A stretch of DNA of 64,000 nt from CAYNVQ01 sp964400735 (GTDB lineage: Bacteria; Acidobacteriota; Aminicenantia; Aminicenantales; Aminicenantaceae), in the NCBI GenBank assembly GCA_964400735.1, contig CAYNVQ010000002.1, positions 310,001 through 374,000 of the forward strand, given 5' to 3'. The notes below the pieces were generated by a model, which was not told the DNA's origin, ran no database searches, and saw only the letters and a list, made by a program, of their open reading frames with translations. The number at the start of each line of letters is the position of its first letter. Position 1 is the stretch's first letter. Positions 41,206 to 51,462 of this stretch are shown one piece after another. The position numbers were made by a program, and so were the translations under genes.

Positions 41206-42525
41206 ATGAAGAAAAAAACGAAAAAAATGAATCGGAGACAGTTTTTGAAATTGTCGGCCGCAGCCGCCGGAGCGATCGGATTTCCTGCCATTATTCCCGC
41301 TTCGGCGCTGGGGAAATCTACAGCCGCCCCCTCTGACCGCATCGTGATGGCCGGTATCGGGTTCGGCATGATGGGCATTCCCAATATGGAGGCCTTTCTG
41401 GAGAAAGACGAGGTGCAGTGGGTGGCCGTGTGCGACCTGGATGACAATCATCTGGCACAGGCTCGGGATATCGTCAATCGGAAATACGGCAACAAGGACT
41501 GCGCGGTCTACAAGGATTTCCGGGAGCTCTTCCGGCGCACGGACCTGGATGCGGTCTCCATCGCGGTGCCCGATCACTGGCACGCCCTTCTCTCTATCGC
41601 CGCTGCGCGCGCGGGTTTGGACATCTACGCCGAAAAGCCTCTATCCCATGACCTCCTTGAAGGGCGAGCCATGTGCGAGGCGGTCAAGCGGCACGGCCGG
41701 GTGTGGCAGACCGGATCCTGGCAGCGGTCTGTGGCCAATTTCCACCATGCCAGCGAGTTGGTCGGGAACGGGCGTATCGGGAAAATCATCAAGGTCGAAG
41801 TGGGACTGCCCGAAGGACACTATGATTTTGCCGGCACCGCCCACCTCGACAAATACGGACCTCCTCCCCCTGAGCTGGACTATAATTTCTGGGTGGGACC
41901 GGCTCCCTACAGCCAATACTGCACGGCTCGGGTGCACATGAACTGGCGCTGGGTGATGGACTTCGGCGGCGGCCAGTTGATGGACTGGGTGGGTCACCAC
42001 GTGGATATTGCCCACTGGGGGCTGGGATTCGACCGTACCGGACCGGTGGAAATTCAGGGATGGGGGGAATTCCCCCGCCGCGGCATCTGGGACAGCCCGA
42101 CCCGCTACTACCTGGAAGCGAAATACGCGGACGGAACACCCATGGATATCGCCGGAGGATTTCCGGAGATCCGCAGCGGGACCAAATGGATTGGAGAGCA
42201 CGGTTGGGTTTGGGTCAACCGGGGGGCCCAGGAGACATATCCTGCCGATCTTTGGGACGAATACATCGGTCCTGAAGAAAACCGGCTTTACAAGAGCCGG
42301 GATCATTATCAAAATTTTCTCGATTGCGTGAGGAGCCGTTGTGAAACGATCGCTCCCATAGAGATCGCTCACCGTTCGGCCAGCGTGGGACACTTAGGCG
42401 TCATCGCCGTCGAGCTGGGCCGGAAGATTCGTTGGAACCCGGAGACGGAGACGATCCTGGATGATCCCGAAGCCAGACGGCTGCTGAGCCGTTCCTACCG
42501 AAGCCCCTGGCAGCTCGCCTTTTAA
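41206..42525 (+). CDS. Tat-exported Gfo/Idh/MocA family oxidoreductase
   Basis: 439 residues from the ATG beginning MKKKTKKMNRRQFLKLSAAAAG (GGAAGG upstream); an earlier TTG at 41179 would add nine residues. RRQFLK is the Tat motif. MAGIGFGMMGIPNME is the Rossmann loop and DHWHALLSIAAARAGLDIYAEKP the catalytic block. It shares with the gene at 15810 the PPPELDYNFWVGPAPYSQY block and a GGGQLMDWVGHHVDIAHWGLG block, so these two are close relatives. The same pairing with a HEAT-repeat protein (14 bp downstream here) repeats the arrangement at 15.8-20.6 kb. Confidence 0.93.
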   Translation: MKKKTKKMNRRQFLKLSAAAAGAIGFPAIIPASALGKSTAAPSDRIVMAGIGFGMMGIPNMEAFLEKDEVQWVAVCDLDDNHLAQARDIVNRKYGNKDCAVYKDFRELFRRTDLDAVSIAVPDHWHALLSIAAARAGLDIYAEKPLSHDLLEGRAMCEAVKRHGRVWQTGSWQRSVANFHHASELVGNGRIGKIIKVEVGLPEGHYDFAGTAHLDKYGPPPPELDYNFWVGPAPYSQYCTARVHMNWRWVMDFGGGQLMDWVGHHVDIAHWGLGFDRTGPVEIQGWGEFPRRGIWDSPTRYYLEAKYADGTPMDIAGGFPEIRSGTKWIGEHGWVWVNRGAQETYPADLWDEYIGPEENRLYKSRDHYQNFLDCVRSRCETIAPIEIAHRSASVGHLGVIAVELGRKIRWNPETETILDDPEARRLLSRSYRSPWQLAF

Positions 42526-42539
42526 GAGGAGAACACCCG

Positions 42540-45413
42540 ATGGAAAGAGAAAAGAAAACAAGAAGCCATAAAAGCCAAAATAGAGGTTGGGAAGTACCTT
42601 TAAGCTATAAACTAATGACAGCATTTCTGGGCTGGGGACTGATAATGGGGGTATCCTCTCCTTTTTTATCTGCTATGCCTTCATCTCCGAACCTAAAGGC
42701 AATGATCGTCACCGGCCAGAACACCCATGACTGGAAGGCAAGCAGCGCGGCCCTCGAACAGATGCTGGGGAACTCAGGATTGTTCGAGGTGGAAATGGCC
42801 GTAAGCCCGGCGAAGGGCCAGAGCATGGAAAAATTTGCGCCTGATTTTTCGTCATACCAGCTGGTCGTTCTCGACTATAGTGGTGATGAATGGAGCCCGG
42901 CCACAAAAAAAGCGTTCGTGGACTACGTCCAGGCAGGCGGAGGGGTGGTCGTCTATCACGGGGCCAACAATACTTTCGCCCGCTGGAAGGAGTACAACCG
43001 GATCATCGGCCTCGGGGGATGGGATGGCCGGGACCAGAGTTCGGGCCCTTATGTGTACTGGAAAGAGGGGGAAATCATCAGGGATGAAAAGCCAGGAATA
43101 GGCGGCCAGCACACCTCTCCCCATGCTTTTCTTGTCGTCAACAGGAACAGCCATCACCCTATCACACGGGGGTTGCCGGAAAAATGGATGCATGCCGAGG
43201 ATGAGCTGTATGGGCTTTTGCGCGGACCGGCCGAGAACCTGGAGGTTTTGGCTACCGCCTACAGCGACCCGGAATACCTAGGAACGGGCCGGGATGAGCC
43301 GGTATTGTTTACCGTCCGGTACGGCCAAGGACGGATATTCCACACAGTCCTGGGACACGCCGGCCAGGATGTTCCTTCCCCGGCCCTGGAGTGTGTGGGG
43401 TTCATCGTCACATTCCAGAGGGGAGCCGAATGGGCAGCAACAGGAGAAGTGACCCAGGATGTTCCCGGTTTTTTTCCGGCCGTCTTTAAAGACTATGGAA
43501 CGCCCGATGATATACGGCTCTGGAAAAATTTCCGTGCCCCGGACCTGAATGGAATACTGAGAAAGGTCTCAACCTATGATTATGGAAAGGATGAGGAAGT
43601 GCTTTCGGAGCTTCGTGATTATGTGTGGGCTGTGCGCAATTCGCCTATGGCCAGAGAAGAGTGTGAGAAGAACCTGGCGAAATTCCTCGAAGACAACGCA
43701 ACACTGGCATCCAAGATGGCGGTCTGCCGTCATTTGCGGGAGATCGGTACGGCGGCCTCAGTTCCTGGCCTGGCGAAAATACTTCGGTTGAAAGAAACCT
43801 CTGATATGGCCCGTTATGCATTGGAAAAGATCCCGGATTCTTCTGCCGAGAAGGCCTTGATCCAGGGACTCTCCGGATCCAGCGGCAAAGTGAAGATCGG
43901 GATTATCACTTCGCTGGGAAACCGGGAGGCCAGGAGCGCTGTTCGTCTATTGGAGAAGGAATTGTCCGGTCCGGATGAGGCTGCGGCAACCGCCTCTGCC
44001 CTAGCTTTGGGACAGATCGCCGATGAGCTGGCTGTGGCCGCTTTGTCGAAGTCTTTAGGCGAGACAACCGGTCGATTAAAGGAGGTTGTTGCTTCGGGCC
44101 TTTTGAATTGCGCGGAAAAACATCTCGCCGACAAGGATGCGGAAACAGCCGCGGACATATTCGAAGAACTGATCAGGGAGGAACTTCCTTCATCTATCCG
44201 TCAGGCAGCCATGAAGGGACGGGTCGCATCAGCAGGAAATGGGGCCAGGAATATGATCATGAATGTCCTCAAGGGGAAAGATGAAGAATGGTATGCTCCG
44301 GCCATTTCCATGGTGAATGAATTTTATGACGGATCGGATATTCAGGACGTGTGTGCCCTGCTGCCCGGCTTGCCCCCCAGAAGCCAGATTCAATTGCTGG
44401 AGGTCTTGTCCCATTATGGAACGAAGGAGGTCCTTTCGGCTATCGTGCAAGAAGCCGCAAGCGTTGAACCCATGGTGAGAATAGAAGCCTTAAAAGCGCT
44501 GGAGAGGGCGGGGAATGAGACGGTTGTCGAGCTCCTTTCCGAGCGGGCAGCTAAAACGAAGGGAGCCGAGCAGACCGAGGCCAGAAACTCTCTCTGGAAC
44601 CTGAAAGGGAAGGCCATCGACCAGGCCATCCTGACGAATCTGGCCAAGCAAGCGGATCCAGGAATCCAGGAGGAATTGATCCTGAGCATAGGGGAACGCC
44701 GGATTAGAGAAGCTCTCGAATGGGTCCTGAATAAGGCCGGTTCCTCTGATTCTGGCGTCCGTCAGCAGGCGATAAAATCGCTGAAGGATATCGCCACTCC
44801 TAAGGACATTCCCCGGCTGGTGGATCTTATCCTGAGTTTGAACGAAGAGCGAGACCGGCTGCTGATGGCCAGCACCGTCGCTTCAGTTGCTGGGAAAATG
44901 CCCCTGGCGATCGGCCGGGCAAGAGCCATAATGAACATTCTCCCTAAAACCACAGATATCCAAGGGCGGGCCGCTCTTTACCGGACATTGGGCAAGATCG
45001 GAGATGACAGCTCCCTTTCTGTTCTTCGTACAGCACTGGGCGATCAGAATCCGGAGATAGGAGATGCAGTGGTTAGGGCCCTCGCCGAATGGCCCACCCC
45101 GACGGTCCAGGAAGACCTCTTCCACATCGCCCGAACATCCGACAATCCCGTTCTCAAAGTATTGAGTCTCCAGGCCTACATCCGGATGGTGGAGATGCAG
45201 CCTTTCCGGTCACCCGAGAGAGCGGTCAAGTCGCTGACAGATGTTCTGGACCTGTGCCGGCCCGAGGAAAAAAAGCTCGTCCTGGGAATTCTTCCGATTT
45301 TCGCGTCCAAAGAAGCGCTGGCTTTGGCCGAATCCCTCCTTCAGGAAGGAACGGTGCAGGCCGAAGCAAAACTGGCCATCGAAAAAATAAGAGAAGAGCT
45401 CAAAAAAAAATAA
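42540..45413 (+). CDS. ThuA-domain protein with long HEAT-repeat region
   Basis: 957 residues with a GAGGAG site. A basic N-terminus and hydrophobic segment (about 27-50) suggest export. Residues about 53-300 are a ThuA-like fold: KAMIVTGQNTHDW, YQLVVLDYSGDEW, YVQAGGGVVVYHGANNTF, QHTSPHAFLVVNRNSHHPITRGLPEKW, GRIFHTVLGHAG. ThuA domains are class I amidotransferase-like and cluster with sugar oxidoreductases (ThuB), especially in 3-keto-trehalose use. The rest (about 370-957) is HEAT repeats resembling those of the protein at 17078. It follows the exported oxidoreductase by 14 bp, so it is the same operon. Confidence 0.86.
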   Translation: MEREKKTRSHKSQNRGWEVPLSYKLMTAFLGWGLIMGVSSPFLSAMPSSPNLKAMIVTGQNTHDWKASSAALEQMLGNSGLFEVEMAVSPAKGQSMEKFAPDFSSYQLVVLDYSGDEWSPATKKAFVDYVQAGGGVVVYHGANNTFARWKEYNRIIGLGGWDGRDQSSGPYVYWKEGEIIRDEKPGIGGQHTSPHAFLVVNRNSHHPITRGLPEKWMHAEDELYGLLRGPAENLEVLATAYSDPEYLGTGRDEPVLFTVRYGQGRIFHTVLGHAGQDVPSPALECVGFIVTFQRGAEWAATGEVTQDVPGFFPAVFKDYGTPDDIRLWKNFRAPDLNGILRKVSTYDYGKDEEVLSELRDYVWAVRNSPMAREECEKNLAKFLEDNATLASKMAVCRHLREIGTAASVPGLAKILRLKETSDMARYALEKIPDSSAEKALIQGLSGSSGKVKIGIITSLGNREARSAVRLLEKELSGPDEAAATASALALGQIADELAVAALSKSLGETTGRLKEVVASGLLNCAEKHLADKDAETAADIFEELIREELPSSIRQAAMKGRVASAGNGARNMIMNVLKGKDEEWYAPAISMVNEFYDGSDIQDVCALLPGLPPRSQIQLLEVLSHYGTKEVLSAIVQEAASVEPMVRIEALKALERAGNETVVELLSERAAKTKGAEQTEARNSLWNLKGKAIDQAILTNLAKQADPGIQEELILSIGERRIREALEWVLNKAGSSDSGVRQQAIKSLKDIATPKDIPRLVDLILSLNEERDRLLMASTVASVAGKMPLAIGRARAIMNILPKTTDIQGRAALYRTLGKIGDDSSLSVLRTALGDQNPEIGDAVVRALAEWPTPTVQEDLFHIARTSDNPVLKVLSLQAYIRMVEMQPFRSPERAVKSLTDVLDLCRPEEKKLVLGILPIFASKEALALAESLLQEGTVQAEAKLAIEKIREELKKK

Positions 45414-45433
45414 AAACTGAGAAAATATTTCGA

Positions 45434-46372
45434 TTAGCCGGGCATCTTCAGCACGACCTTGCAGCGTGGATGCCCTTGGGTTTGGAGGTCGAAGGCTTCT
45501 CTGACTTTATCCAGAGGGAAAACCCGATCGATTCGGACTTTGATTTTTCCGTCATCGATCAGTTCGGTCAAACGGTCCAGACGTTTTCTGTTGACTCTGG
45601 TGAATTGTCCTATGGCGCGTAGGCCCTGTTTTGCCGCCCATTCTTCGTCGGGTTTTCCCGCCATTGAAACCAGGATACCGTCCCTTTTGAGCACGCTGAA
45701 AGATTTTTCGGTGACTTCACCGCCCACCGTGTCGTAGACCGCATCGAAGTCTTTCACCCTGTCCTCGAAGGCCTCGGTCCTGTAATCGATCACCTGGTCG
45801 GCGCCTAAATTCTTAAGGAATTCCGCATCGTCTCCACTGGCCGTAGCGGCGACATAAGCCCCGATCGATTTAGCCAGTTGGACAGCCATGTGGCCGATGC
45901 CGCCGGCAGCTCCGTGGATAAGGATTTTCTGTCCGCTCCGAAGTTCCATGTGTTCTTCGAGTGCTTGGAGTGCGCTCACTCCAACCAGCACCGAGGCGGC
46001 TGCTTCTTCATAATCCGTTGATTGCGGCATAGGAGCAGCATGGGTGGCCTTCACCAGAGCCCGCTCGGAGAATGCGCCCGAACCGCCGCCGAACACCACC
46101 GCCGTGCCGTAAACGTCTTCTCCGGACCGGAGATCCGTCACCTCGGCTCCGGTTTTTATCAACCTGCCGGCGAAATCTCCCCCGGGTGTCTCTGGAAATT
46201 CAACCGGCATGCTGTTTTTATATATTCCGGAAAGAAGTTTAGTATCGAACGGGTTGAGGGAAGCGGCCCTTACTTCAACCAGTATCTGGTTCGCTTCCGG
46301 CTCCTCCAGCGTCACCTCCTCTATTTCCAGGACTTCGCTGCTTCCGTATGCCCTGAACTGTACCGCTTTCAT
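45434..46372 (-). CDS. NADP-dependent quinone oxidoreductase-like (zinc-independent MDR family)
   Basis: 312 residues. The opening MKAVQFRAYGSSEVLEIEEV and VRAASLNPFDTKLLSG are typical of quinone oxidoreductases of the medium-chain family. The nucleotide-binding loop is ILIHGAAGGIGHMAVQLAKSIGA. The zinc-binding cysteines of alcohol dehydrogenases are absent. It would reduce quinones or enones with NADPH in the cytoplasm. It is the last gene of a minus-strand operon, 11 bp after the propeller lipoprotein gene at 46384, although the functional link is not evident. It is convergent with the ThuA gene. Confidence 0.93.
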   Translation of the reverse strand: MKAVQFRAYGSSEVLEIEEVTLEEPEANQILVEVRAASLNPFDTKLLSGIYKNSMPVEFPETPGGDFAGRLIKTGAEVTDLRSGEDVYGTAVVFGGGSGAFSERALVKATHAAPMPQSTDYEEAAASVLVGVSALQALEEHMELRSGQKILIHGAAGGIGHMAVQLAKSIGAYVAATASGDDAEFLKNLGADQVIDYRTEAFEDRVKDFDAVYDTVGGEVTEKSFSVLKRDGILVSMAGKPDEEWAAKQGLRAIGQFTRVNRKRLDRLTELIDDGKIKVRIDRVFPLDKVREAFDLQTQGHPRCKVVLKMPG

Positions 46373-46383
46373 AGAAGACCTCC

Positions 46384-47556
46384 TTATTCTCCTTTGAATC
46401 CTTCCCAGTTGTTGATCTTGTGCCGCAGGACTTTGATATCTCCGGTCTCTTCATTTTCCCTGACCTCGAAAAGAAAGCCCCTCTTGATGATAGACGGAAT
46501 AAAAGGCCAATTCATCCTGTAGAGGTAGATCCCATCCTTGGAGAAAACGTCGACCCATGAAGTTTTTTCCTCTCTTGCGAGTATGGATTTGGAGCGGATG
46601 ACATAGAGACGCCCCGTATCATCGCTGATGAATCTGGCAAAGAACGGCCTGTGGTTAGGGAAAACAATCGCCTTCTCAGGCTGATTTGTTCCGATAGCGG
46701 CATAAAACCCATCCTTCCTGGTGAGTTCTTTTTCCTCTCCCGATATCGATATAGGCGCTTCTTCTTTCGCAAAGATAAAAATCGTTCTGCCCTCGCTATC
46801 GGCGACATGGACTTTATACTCTTTTGAAAAACCATAATAGAAAGTGTCATTATTTCGTGGCGATAGAGCAGCATTGTGTGTGTACCAATGCAAGACAATG
46901 GCTTTTTGGCTTTCGCTGTATTCTACAGGATATTCGGCAATGGTGCGGAGAGGTTCTCCGCTCTCCCCTATCTGAACGATAGATGTTTTTGCCCCTCCTT
47001 CGGTCCGCGCACTGGGTTGTGTCGTGCCGAGAAACGTCCCTTTCGGTCCGGGGAAAAGACGGGAATAAAAACCCTCGATCAGGATTTTCTTCTGAAAGTC
47101 TCCATCTCGAGTATAGTAAATAAGACTGCGGCTGTCATGAACACAAGGATTCCCCACATCGTCGAGGAAAAGTCTGGATGGATACATATATTCTCCCGGT
47201 CCTTGTCCCTCCCTTCCGATAGTTCTGACGTATTTTCCGTTCTTATCGTATTTCTGGACCCGTCTGTTGCCTCCATCGCAGACATAGATGTTCCCCTCCT
47301 CATCGACATTAGGCGTCACACGTCTCGGGAAAAAATAATTTTCGTCGTTCACATCTCCGATAGTCAGATCCTCTTCATGGTCGAAGGCGAAATCTCCGTA
47401 TTTGGGTTCCTCGGGATTCGTGATGACTTTTATCCCGTCCACGACCTCGATGGTCGGTGCCCATTCGGCCTCTTTGGCGCCTTTTGAGCAGCAGCAGGAA
47501 AGGACCAGGCACATAGCCGGAACGATCCATCTCACCATGATTCCTGTTTTTTTCAT
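46384..47556 (-). CDS. 6-bladed beta-propeller lipoprotein
   Basis: 390 residues. The lipoprotein signal (MKKTGIMVRWIVPAMCLVLSC) has lipobox LVLSC. NHL-like blades are visible: NVDEEGNIYVCDGGNRRVQKYDKNGKYVRTIGREGQGPGEYMYP and later FISDDTGRLYVI. Such proteins are common in Acidobacteriota and Bacteroidota as cell-surface binding scaffolds of unknown ligand. It shares its blade pattern with the gene upstream at 47575, 18 bp away, so the two are paralogues in one operon. A GAGGAGGG ribosome site lies very close to the ATG. Confidence 0.88.
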   Translation of the reverse strand: MKKTGIMVRWIVPAMCLVLSCCCSKGAKEAEWAPTIEVVDGIKVITNPEEPKYGDFAFDHEEDLTIGDVNDENYFFPRRVTPNVDEEGNIYVCDGGNRRVQKYDKNGKYVRTIGREGQGPGEYMYPSRLFLDDVGNPCVHDSRSLIYYTRDGDFQKKILIEGFYSRLFPGPKGTFLGTTQPSARTEGGAKTSIVQIGESGEPLRTIAEYPVEYSESQKAIVLHWYTHNAALSPRNNDTFYYGFSKEYKVHVADSEGRTIFIFAKEEAPISISGEEKELTRKDGFYAAIGTNQPEKAIVFPNHRPFFARFISDDTGRLYVIRSKSILAREEKTSWVDVFSKDGIYLYRMNWPFIPSIIKRGFLFEVRENEETGDIKVLRHKINNWEGFKGE

Positions 47557-47574
47557 CCCTCCTCCTCGATCCTG

Positions 47575-48801
47575 TTATTCCCACGTCATGCGATATATCT
47601 TAAGTTCCAAATAGCCGCTGTCTTTTTCTCGGAGGCAATAGAGACGATCATCTTTCACTTTTACGGGTTTCGTCGAGGTCGTATACCGTTTTCCCTCGAC
47701 ATAATTGATTTGAACATTGTCAAGCTTTGTTCGGCCGATAAAAACGCCTCCTTTAGTAAAGATATCATACCAATATTCTCGCTCCCCCTCCCTTTCGTTG
47801 GTCATCACGAATAGTCTTCCTTGGCCGTCCGTGAAAAGATATCGAAACGCCGGCATATGGGGAGGATAAACCAACTTCTTGATCAATTCTTGACCTCTTT
47901 CGTAGCGTCCGAGCACTTTTTTTATAAGCGTCTTGAATTCTTCTGGAATCTCGACAGGGCGGAACTCTTTTATGATTTTTCTTCTCAGGTTCCCGTTAAA
48001 GTCATAAACGAGAATTTCATAATCTTCTGTTTTCGAATTCCCTATAAAAATATGAGTGGCAGATGCGCCTAAAACGAATCCCGGGCGCACGGGTCTATAT
48101 TGAGTCGCCCGAACTGCGTCCTCGAATTCGAAATTATAAAACTCTTTGAATTCACTTAGAGTATGATTGGCTATTCCATAGTAATTCCTGAATACGGCAT
48201 TATCGGGATCCTGTATCTGCCGAAAAGCGAGATACTTTTGATCACCCAGGTATTCAACAGGTTCGATATTCTCATCGAGTTTGATTTCATCGAGCAAAGT
48301 CCCATCTGTATCGAAGATAAAAAACTTATCCTTTGTCATGTCTTTGGCCATGATGCGGTCATTTTCATCGATTTGAATTTCCCCACCCCATTCAAACTCA
48401 CCAGGTCCCTGGCCTTTACGTCCGAAAGAAGAAACGAACCTTCCTGTCTTGTCGAATTTATAGATGAAATTGTCGCTACTCCGTCGTTGTATGAAAAAAA
48501 GATTCCCTTTCGAGTCAAGGGCAAAAGATTCGATATTTGTCAGTCCTGTTTCAGCTATTTCATCCTTTTCGGTATCTATAGATAAGACTTCATTAAAGTG
48601 AAGAATCGATGGTTCCCCAGGCAAGGAATATGGTTCCAGGTGGTTGATGACAACCTCTACCCCATCTTCAAATATTTTCTCCACTCCGTCCGGTTTTGGG
48701 CCACATTGAAGAAGCAAAGAAACACACAGACTCAATAGAGCGGCTCTGCCGAGACACCTTTTCTTCGAAATGAATCTCTCATTTCCAGATGTCAAAACCA
48801 A
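47575..48801 (-). CDS. 6-bladed beta-propeller lipoprotein (paralogue)
   Basis: 408 residues from a TTG start (a second TTG two codons in is possible), with GGGGAG upstream. The signal KRCLGRAALLSLCVSLLLQC ends in lipobox LLLQC. Blades include FALDSKGNLFFIQRRSSDNFIYKFDKTGRFVSSFGRKGQGPGEFEW and LFTDGQGRLFVM. It is the first gene of the three-gene operon with 46384 and 45434. The probable location is the outer or inner membrane, facing the periplasm. Function unknown; propeller lipoproteins often sit near MacB-like permeases, as here. Confidence 0.86.
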   Translation of the reverse strand: MVLTSGNERFISKKRCLGRAALLSLCVSLLLQCGPKPDGVEKIFEDGVEVVINHLEPYSLPGEPSILHFNEVLSIDTEKDEIAETGLTNIESFALDSKGNLFFIQRRSSDNFIYKFDKTGRFVSSFGRKGQGPGEFEWGGEIQIDENDRIMAKDMTKDKFFIFDTDGTLLDEIKLDENIEPVEYLGDQKYLAFRQIQDPDNAVFRNYYGIANHTLSEFKEFYNFEFEDAVRATQYRPVRPGFVLGASATHIFIGNSKTEDYEILVYDFNGNLRRKIIKEFRPVEIPEEFKTLIKKVLGRYERGQELIKKLVYPPHMPAFRYLFTDGQGRLFVMTNEREGEREYWYDIFTKGGVFIGRTKLDNVQINYVEGKRYTTSTKPVKVKDDRLYCLREKDSGYLELKIYRMTWE

Positions 48802-49065
48802 TGGTTCTGCTCCCCAGTTTTTACTTTGTGTAATCCATTTGCAAAAAATGAACCACTCCCTTTCTCCACAACTTCTGATTTTTATGCTAATCTTCTCCGC
48901 TCCCAGTTGTCAAGGAACAAATAATGACAACGGAGGTCAAATTAAGCGTTTTTCGTAATTCTGCATCCGCGAACTCTATGAAATAAACTTATCAAGTCAA
49001 ATTTGATATGGCCAACGGTTTCCCTCTCTCCCCTCTACAATGAGGAGGTTTTGGTTTTTTGGGGC

Positions 49066-51462
49066 TCACTCGTAGCGCAGGGTGTCGGCGGGATGGGATG
49101 CGGCGGCCTTGACGGCCTGGAAGCTTACGGTCAGCAGCGCAATGACCAGAGCAAGGGCGCCGGCCAGAACAAAGGTTCCAATCCCGATATGGATGCGGTA
49201 GGCGAAATTCTGGAGCCATTTATGCATGATGAGATAGGCCAGCGGCCAGGCCAGTGCATTGGCCAGGAGGGCCCATTTAGCAAATTCCTTGGAGAGCATT
49301 CCTACGATCCCCGGAACAGAAGCGCCAAGCACCTTGCGGATACCGATCTCCTTTGTCCGCCGCTCGGTGATGAAATAAGCCAGCCCGAAGAGTCCCAAAG
49401 ACGATATGAGTATGGCCAACAACGTGAAATACCCTATGGTTTGTCCGAATTTTTCTTCGCTACGGTAGAGGTCGTCGAAGTAATCATCGAAGAAAAAATA
49501 TTCGAAAGCCGTTTGAGAAGCGAATTTTTGGAATAGTTTTCCGATCCCGGCAAGAGTCTGAGGAATATTCCGTGTGGAGAGCTTGATCGAAGCAAAGAGA
49601 TAATCGTCCCCCTTGAGTTTCAAAGCCAGCGGACTGATTTCCAGGTGGAGGGTTTGGAAGTTGAAATCCTCCACCACTCCTATAACCTTCCTGGGCCTTC
49701 CGAATATGGTCAATTCTTTCCCGATGGGATCCTGCCAATTGAGTATCTGGACGGCCCTCTCGTTCAGGATGATCGAATCCTCCCCCTCCGAGGGAAATTC
49801 TCTGGAAAAATTTCTGCCCTGGAGGACATCTATCTCATACAGAGAGAGAAAGTCTTCGTCTATGGTCGTATTGGTCATCTCGAAGACCTTACGATCCCCT
49901 TCGATATCCAGGTCCATAGTGGTGGAACGCTGAATTTTATTCGGAAGAGCCGCTGAAAAGCTGACCCCGGATATTCCGGGAAGCCGGGTCAATTCCTGCT
50001 TGATGGTTTTGTGCCTTTCTCTTGTCTCATCGTCTTTGATGGGAACCACCAGGATTTGCTCTTTGACATATCCCAGGTCTTTTCCTTTCAAATACCGGAT
50101 CTGTTGGTAGATCAGCCCGGTGCCGATAAGCAAACAGATGGTTATCGAGAACTGGAAGATCACGAAACCGCTGCGGATGGCTCTTCCCCTGCCCCTTGGG
50201 GAGATGGAGTCCTTTATCATGCCCATCGGATGGAATCCCGAGAAAAAGAGGGCCGGATAGGATCCGCTGAGAAGTGCAGCGAGCATACCTATGAGAAACA
50301 TGAAAATAAGCAGGGAATATTTGCCAAAGAAGTCGGAGGAAATGGCGTATCCGAAAATGTGGTTGATGACAGGTGCCAAGAAGAGGATCAGGGCAAACGA
50401 CAGGAGGAATGCGGTCAAAAAAAAGATCAAGGATTCGGTCAGGATCTGCCCGATCAGCTGTTTCCGATGAGCACCCACCACTTTTCTTATCCCGATTTCT
50501 CTCCTTCGGGACGAATAACGGGCGGTGGTTAGGTTGATGTAGTTGAAACAGGACATGATCAAAATGACCAGTCCGATGGCCATAATCCCGTAAAGGAATT
50601 TAAGGTCGCTGATTTTATCCGAACCGGAGCGATACTGGCTGTGCAGATGGATGTTTTTTATGGGCTGGAGGTAGTAAGATTCATCGAGAAGCTCCTTGTT
50701 GTGAGGGGCATATTTTTCCTGAAAAACGGGAATTTTTCTCTCCAAGCTTCGGGGGTCGCTGTTCTTGTGCAGTTTGAGATAGGTATTGAACATTCCGGCC
50801 ATCCAGTCATCCGTTAGGCGGTAGGACGAAGCGTCGTATCCGTAGACGTATCCGGCTATGGCATTGAACCTTTCCATGGGAATTACGGCTTCGAACTGCA
50901 GGTGCGAATTCTGTGGCACATCTTGGATGACGCCAGAGACGACGAGGTCGAACATGCCGTCAAAAGAAAGGGTTTTTCCCACAGGGTTGCCTAAGCCGAA
51001 ATACTTCTGGGAAGTCGATCGGGTGAGCACGACAGAAGATGGGTTTTCCAGCGGGTTGTTTGGACCTCCGTACAGAAATTCATAGGTGAACAAACGGAAA
51101 AAGCCAGGATCGGCGAAGAGGATACCTTTCTGCTGGTATCCCTTCTCCTCCACCCTAAAGGTGTAGGGATCGGTGAGGGACCAGGTACGGACAGCCAGGT
51201 CGATCTCAGGAAAGTTCTCCTTCAGGGCCGGCCCCATCGGATTTCTGGTACTGGGGCCGTGGATGTCCGACATTTTACGTACCAGCCGGAAGGCGGAATC
51301 GGCATCGCGATGGAAGGCGTCATAGCCCGTTTCGTTATGGATGTAAACGAGAATGATGAAACAGCAGGCCATCCCCAGGGCCAGCCCTGAAATGCTTATG
51401 AAGGAATAGACCTTTTGTTTTCTGAGGATCCTCAATGCTGTTTGAAAATAACTTTTAATCAT
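49066..51462 (-). CDS. MacB-like ABC transporter permease with FtsX domains
   Basis: 798 residues. The start SYFQTALRILRKQKVYSFISISGLALGMACCFIILVYI is the MacB periplasmic-core type opening. A large extracellular part (about 45-280) precedes FtsX helices at about 283-410 (GLVILIMSCFNYINLTTARYSSRRREIGIRKVVGAHR). A second MacB-core/FtsX module follows (about 430-798), ending with EIGIRKVLGAS and TLRYE. Such two-module permeases export peptides, lipoproteins or antibiotics with a separate ATPase, which is not nearby. It is a single gene 264 bp from the propeller operon on the same strand. Confidence 0.93.
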   Translation of the reverse strand: MIKSYFQTALRILRKQKVYSFISISGLALGMACCFIILVYIHNETGYDAFHRDADSAFRLVRKMSDIHGPSTRNPMGPALKENFPEIDLAVRTWSLTDPYTFRVEEKGYQQKGILFADPGFFRLFTYEFLYGGPNNPLENPSSVVLTRSTSQKYFGLGNPVGKTLSFDGMFDLVVSGVIQDVPQNSHLQFEAVIPMERFNAIAGYVYGYDASSYRLTDDWMAGMFNTYLKLHKNSDPRSLERKIPVFQEKYAPHNKELLDESYYLQPIKNIHLHSQYRSGSDKISDLKFLYGIMAIGLVILIMSCFNYINLTTARYSSRRREIGIRKVVGAHRKQLIGQILTESLIFFLTAFLLSFALILFLAPVINHIFGYAISSDFFGKYSLLIFMFLIGMLAALLSGSYPALFFSGFHPMGMIKDSISPRGRGRAIRSGFVIFQFSITICLLIGTGLIYQQIRYLKGKDLGYVKEQILVVPIKDDETRERHKTIKQELTRLPGISGVSFSAALPNKIQRSTTMDLDIEGDRKVFEMTNTTIDEDFLSLYEIDVLQGRNFSREFPSEGEDSIILNERAVQILNWQDPIGKELTIFGRPRKVIGVVEDFNFQTLHLEISPLALKLKGDDYLFASIKLSTRNIPQTLAGIGKLFQKFASQTAFEYFFFDDYFDDLYRSEEKFGQTIGYFTLLAILISSLGLFGLAYFITERRTKEIGIRKVLGASVPGIVGMLSKEFAKWALLANALAWPLAYLIMHKWLQNFAYRIHIGIGTFVLAGALALVIALLTVSFQAVKAAASHPADTLRYE

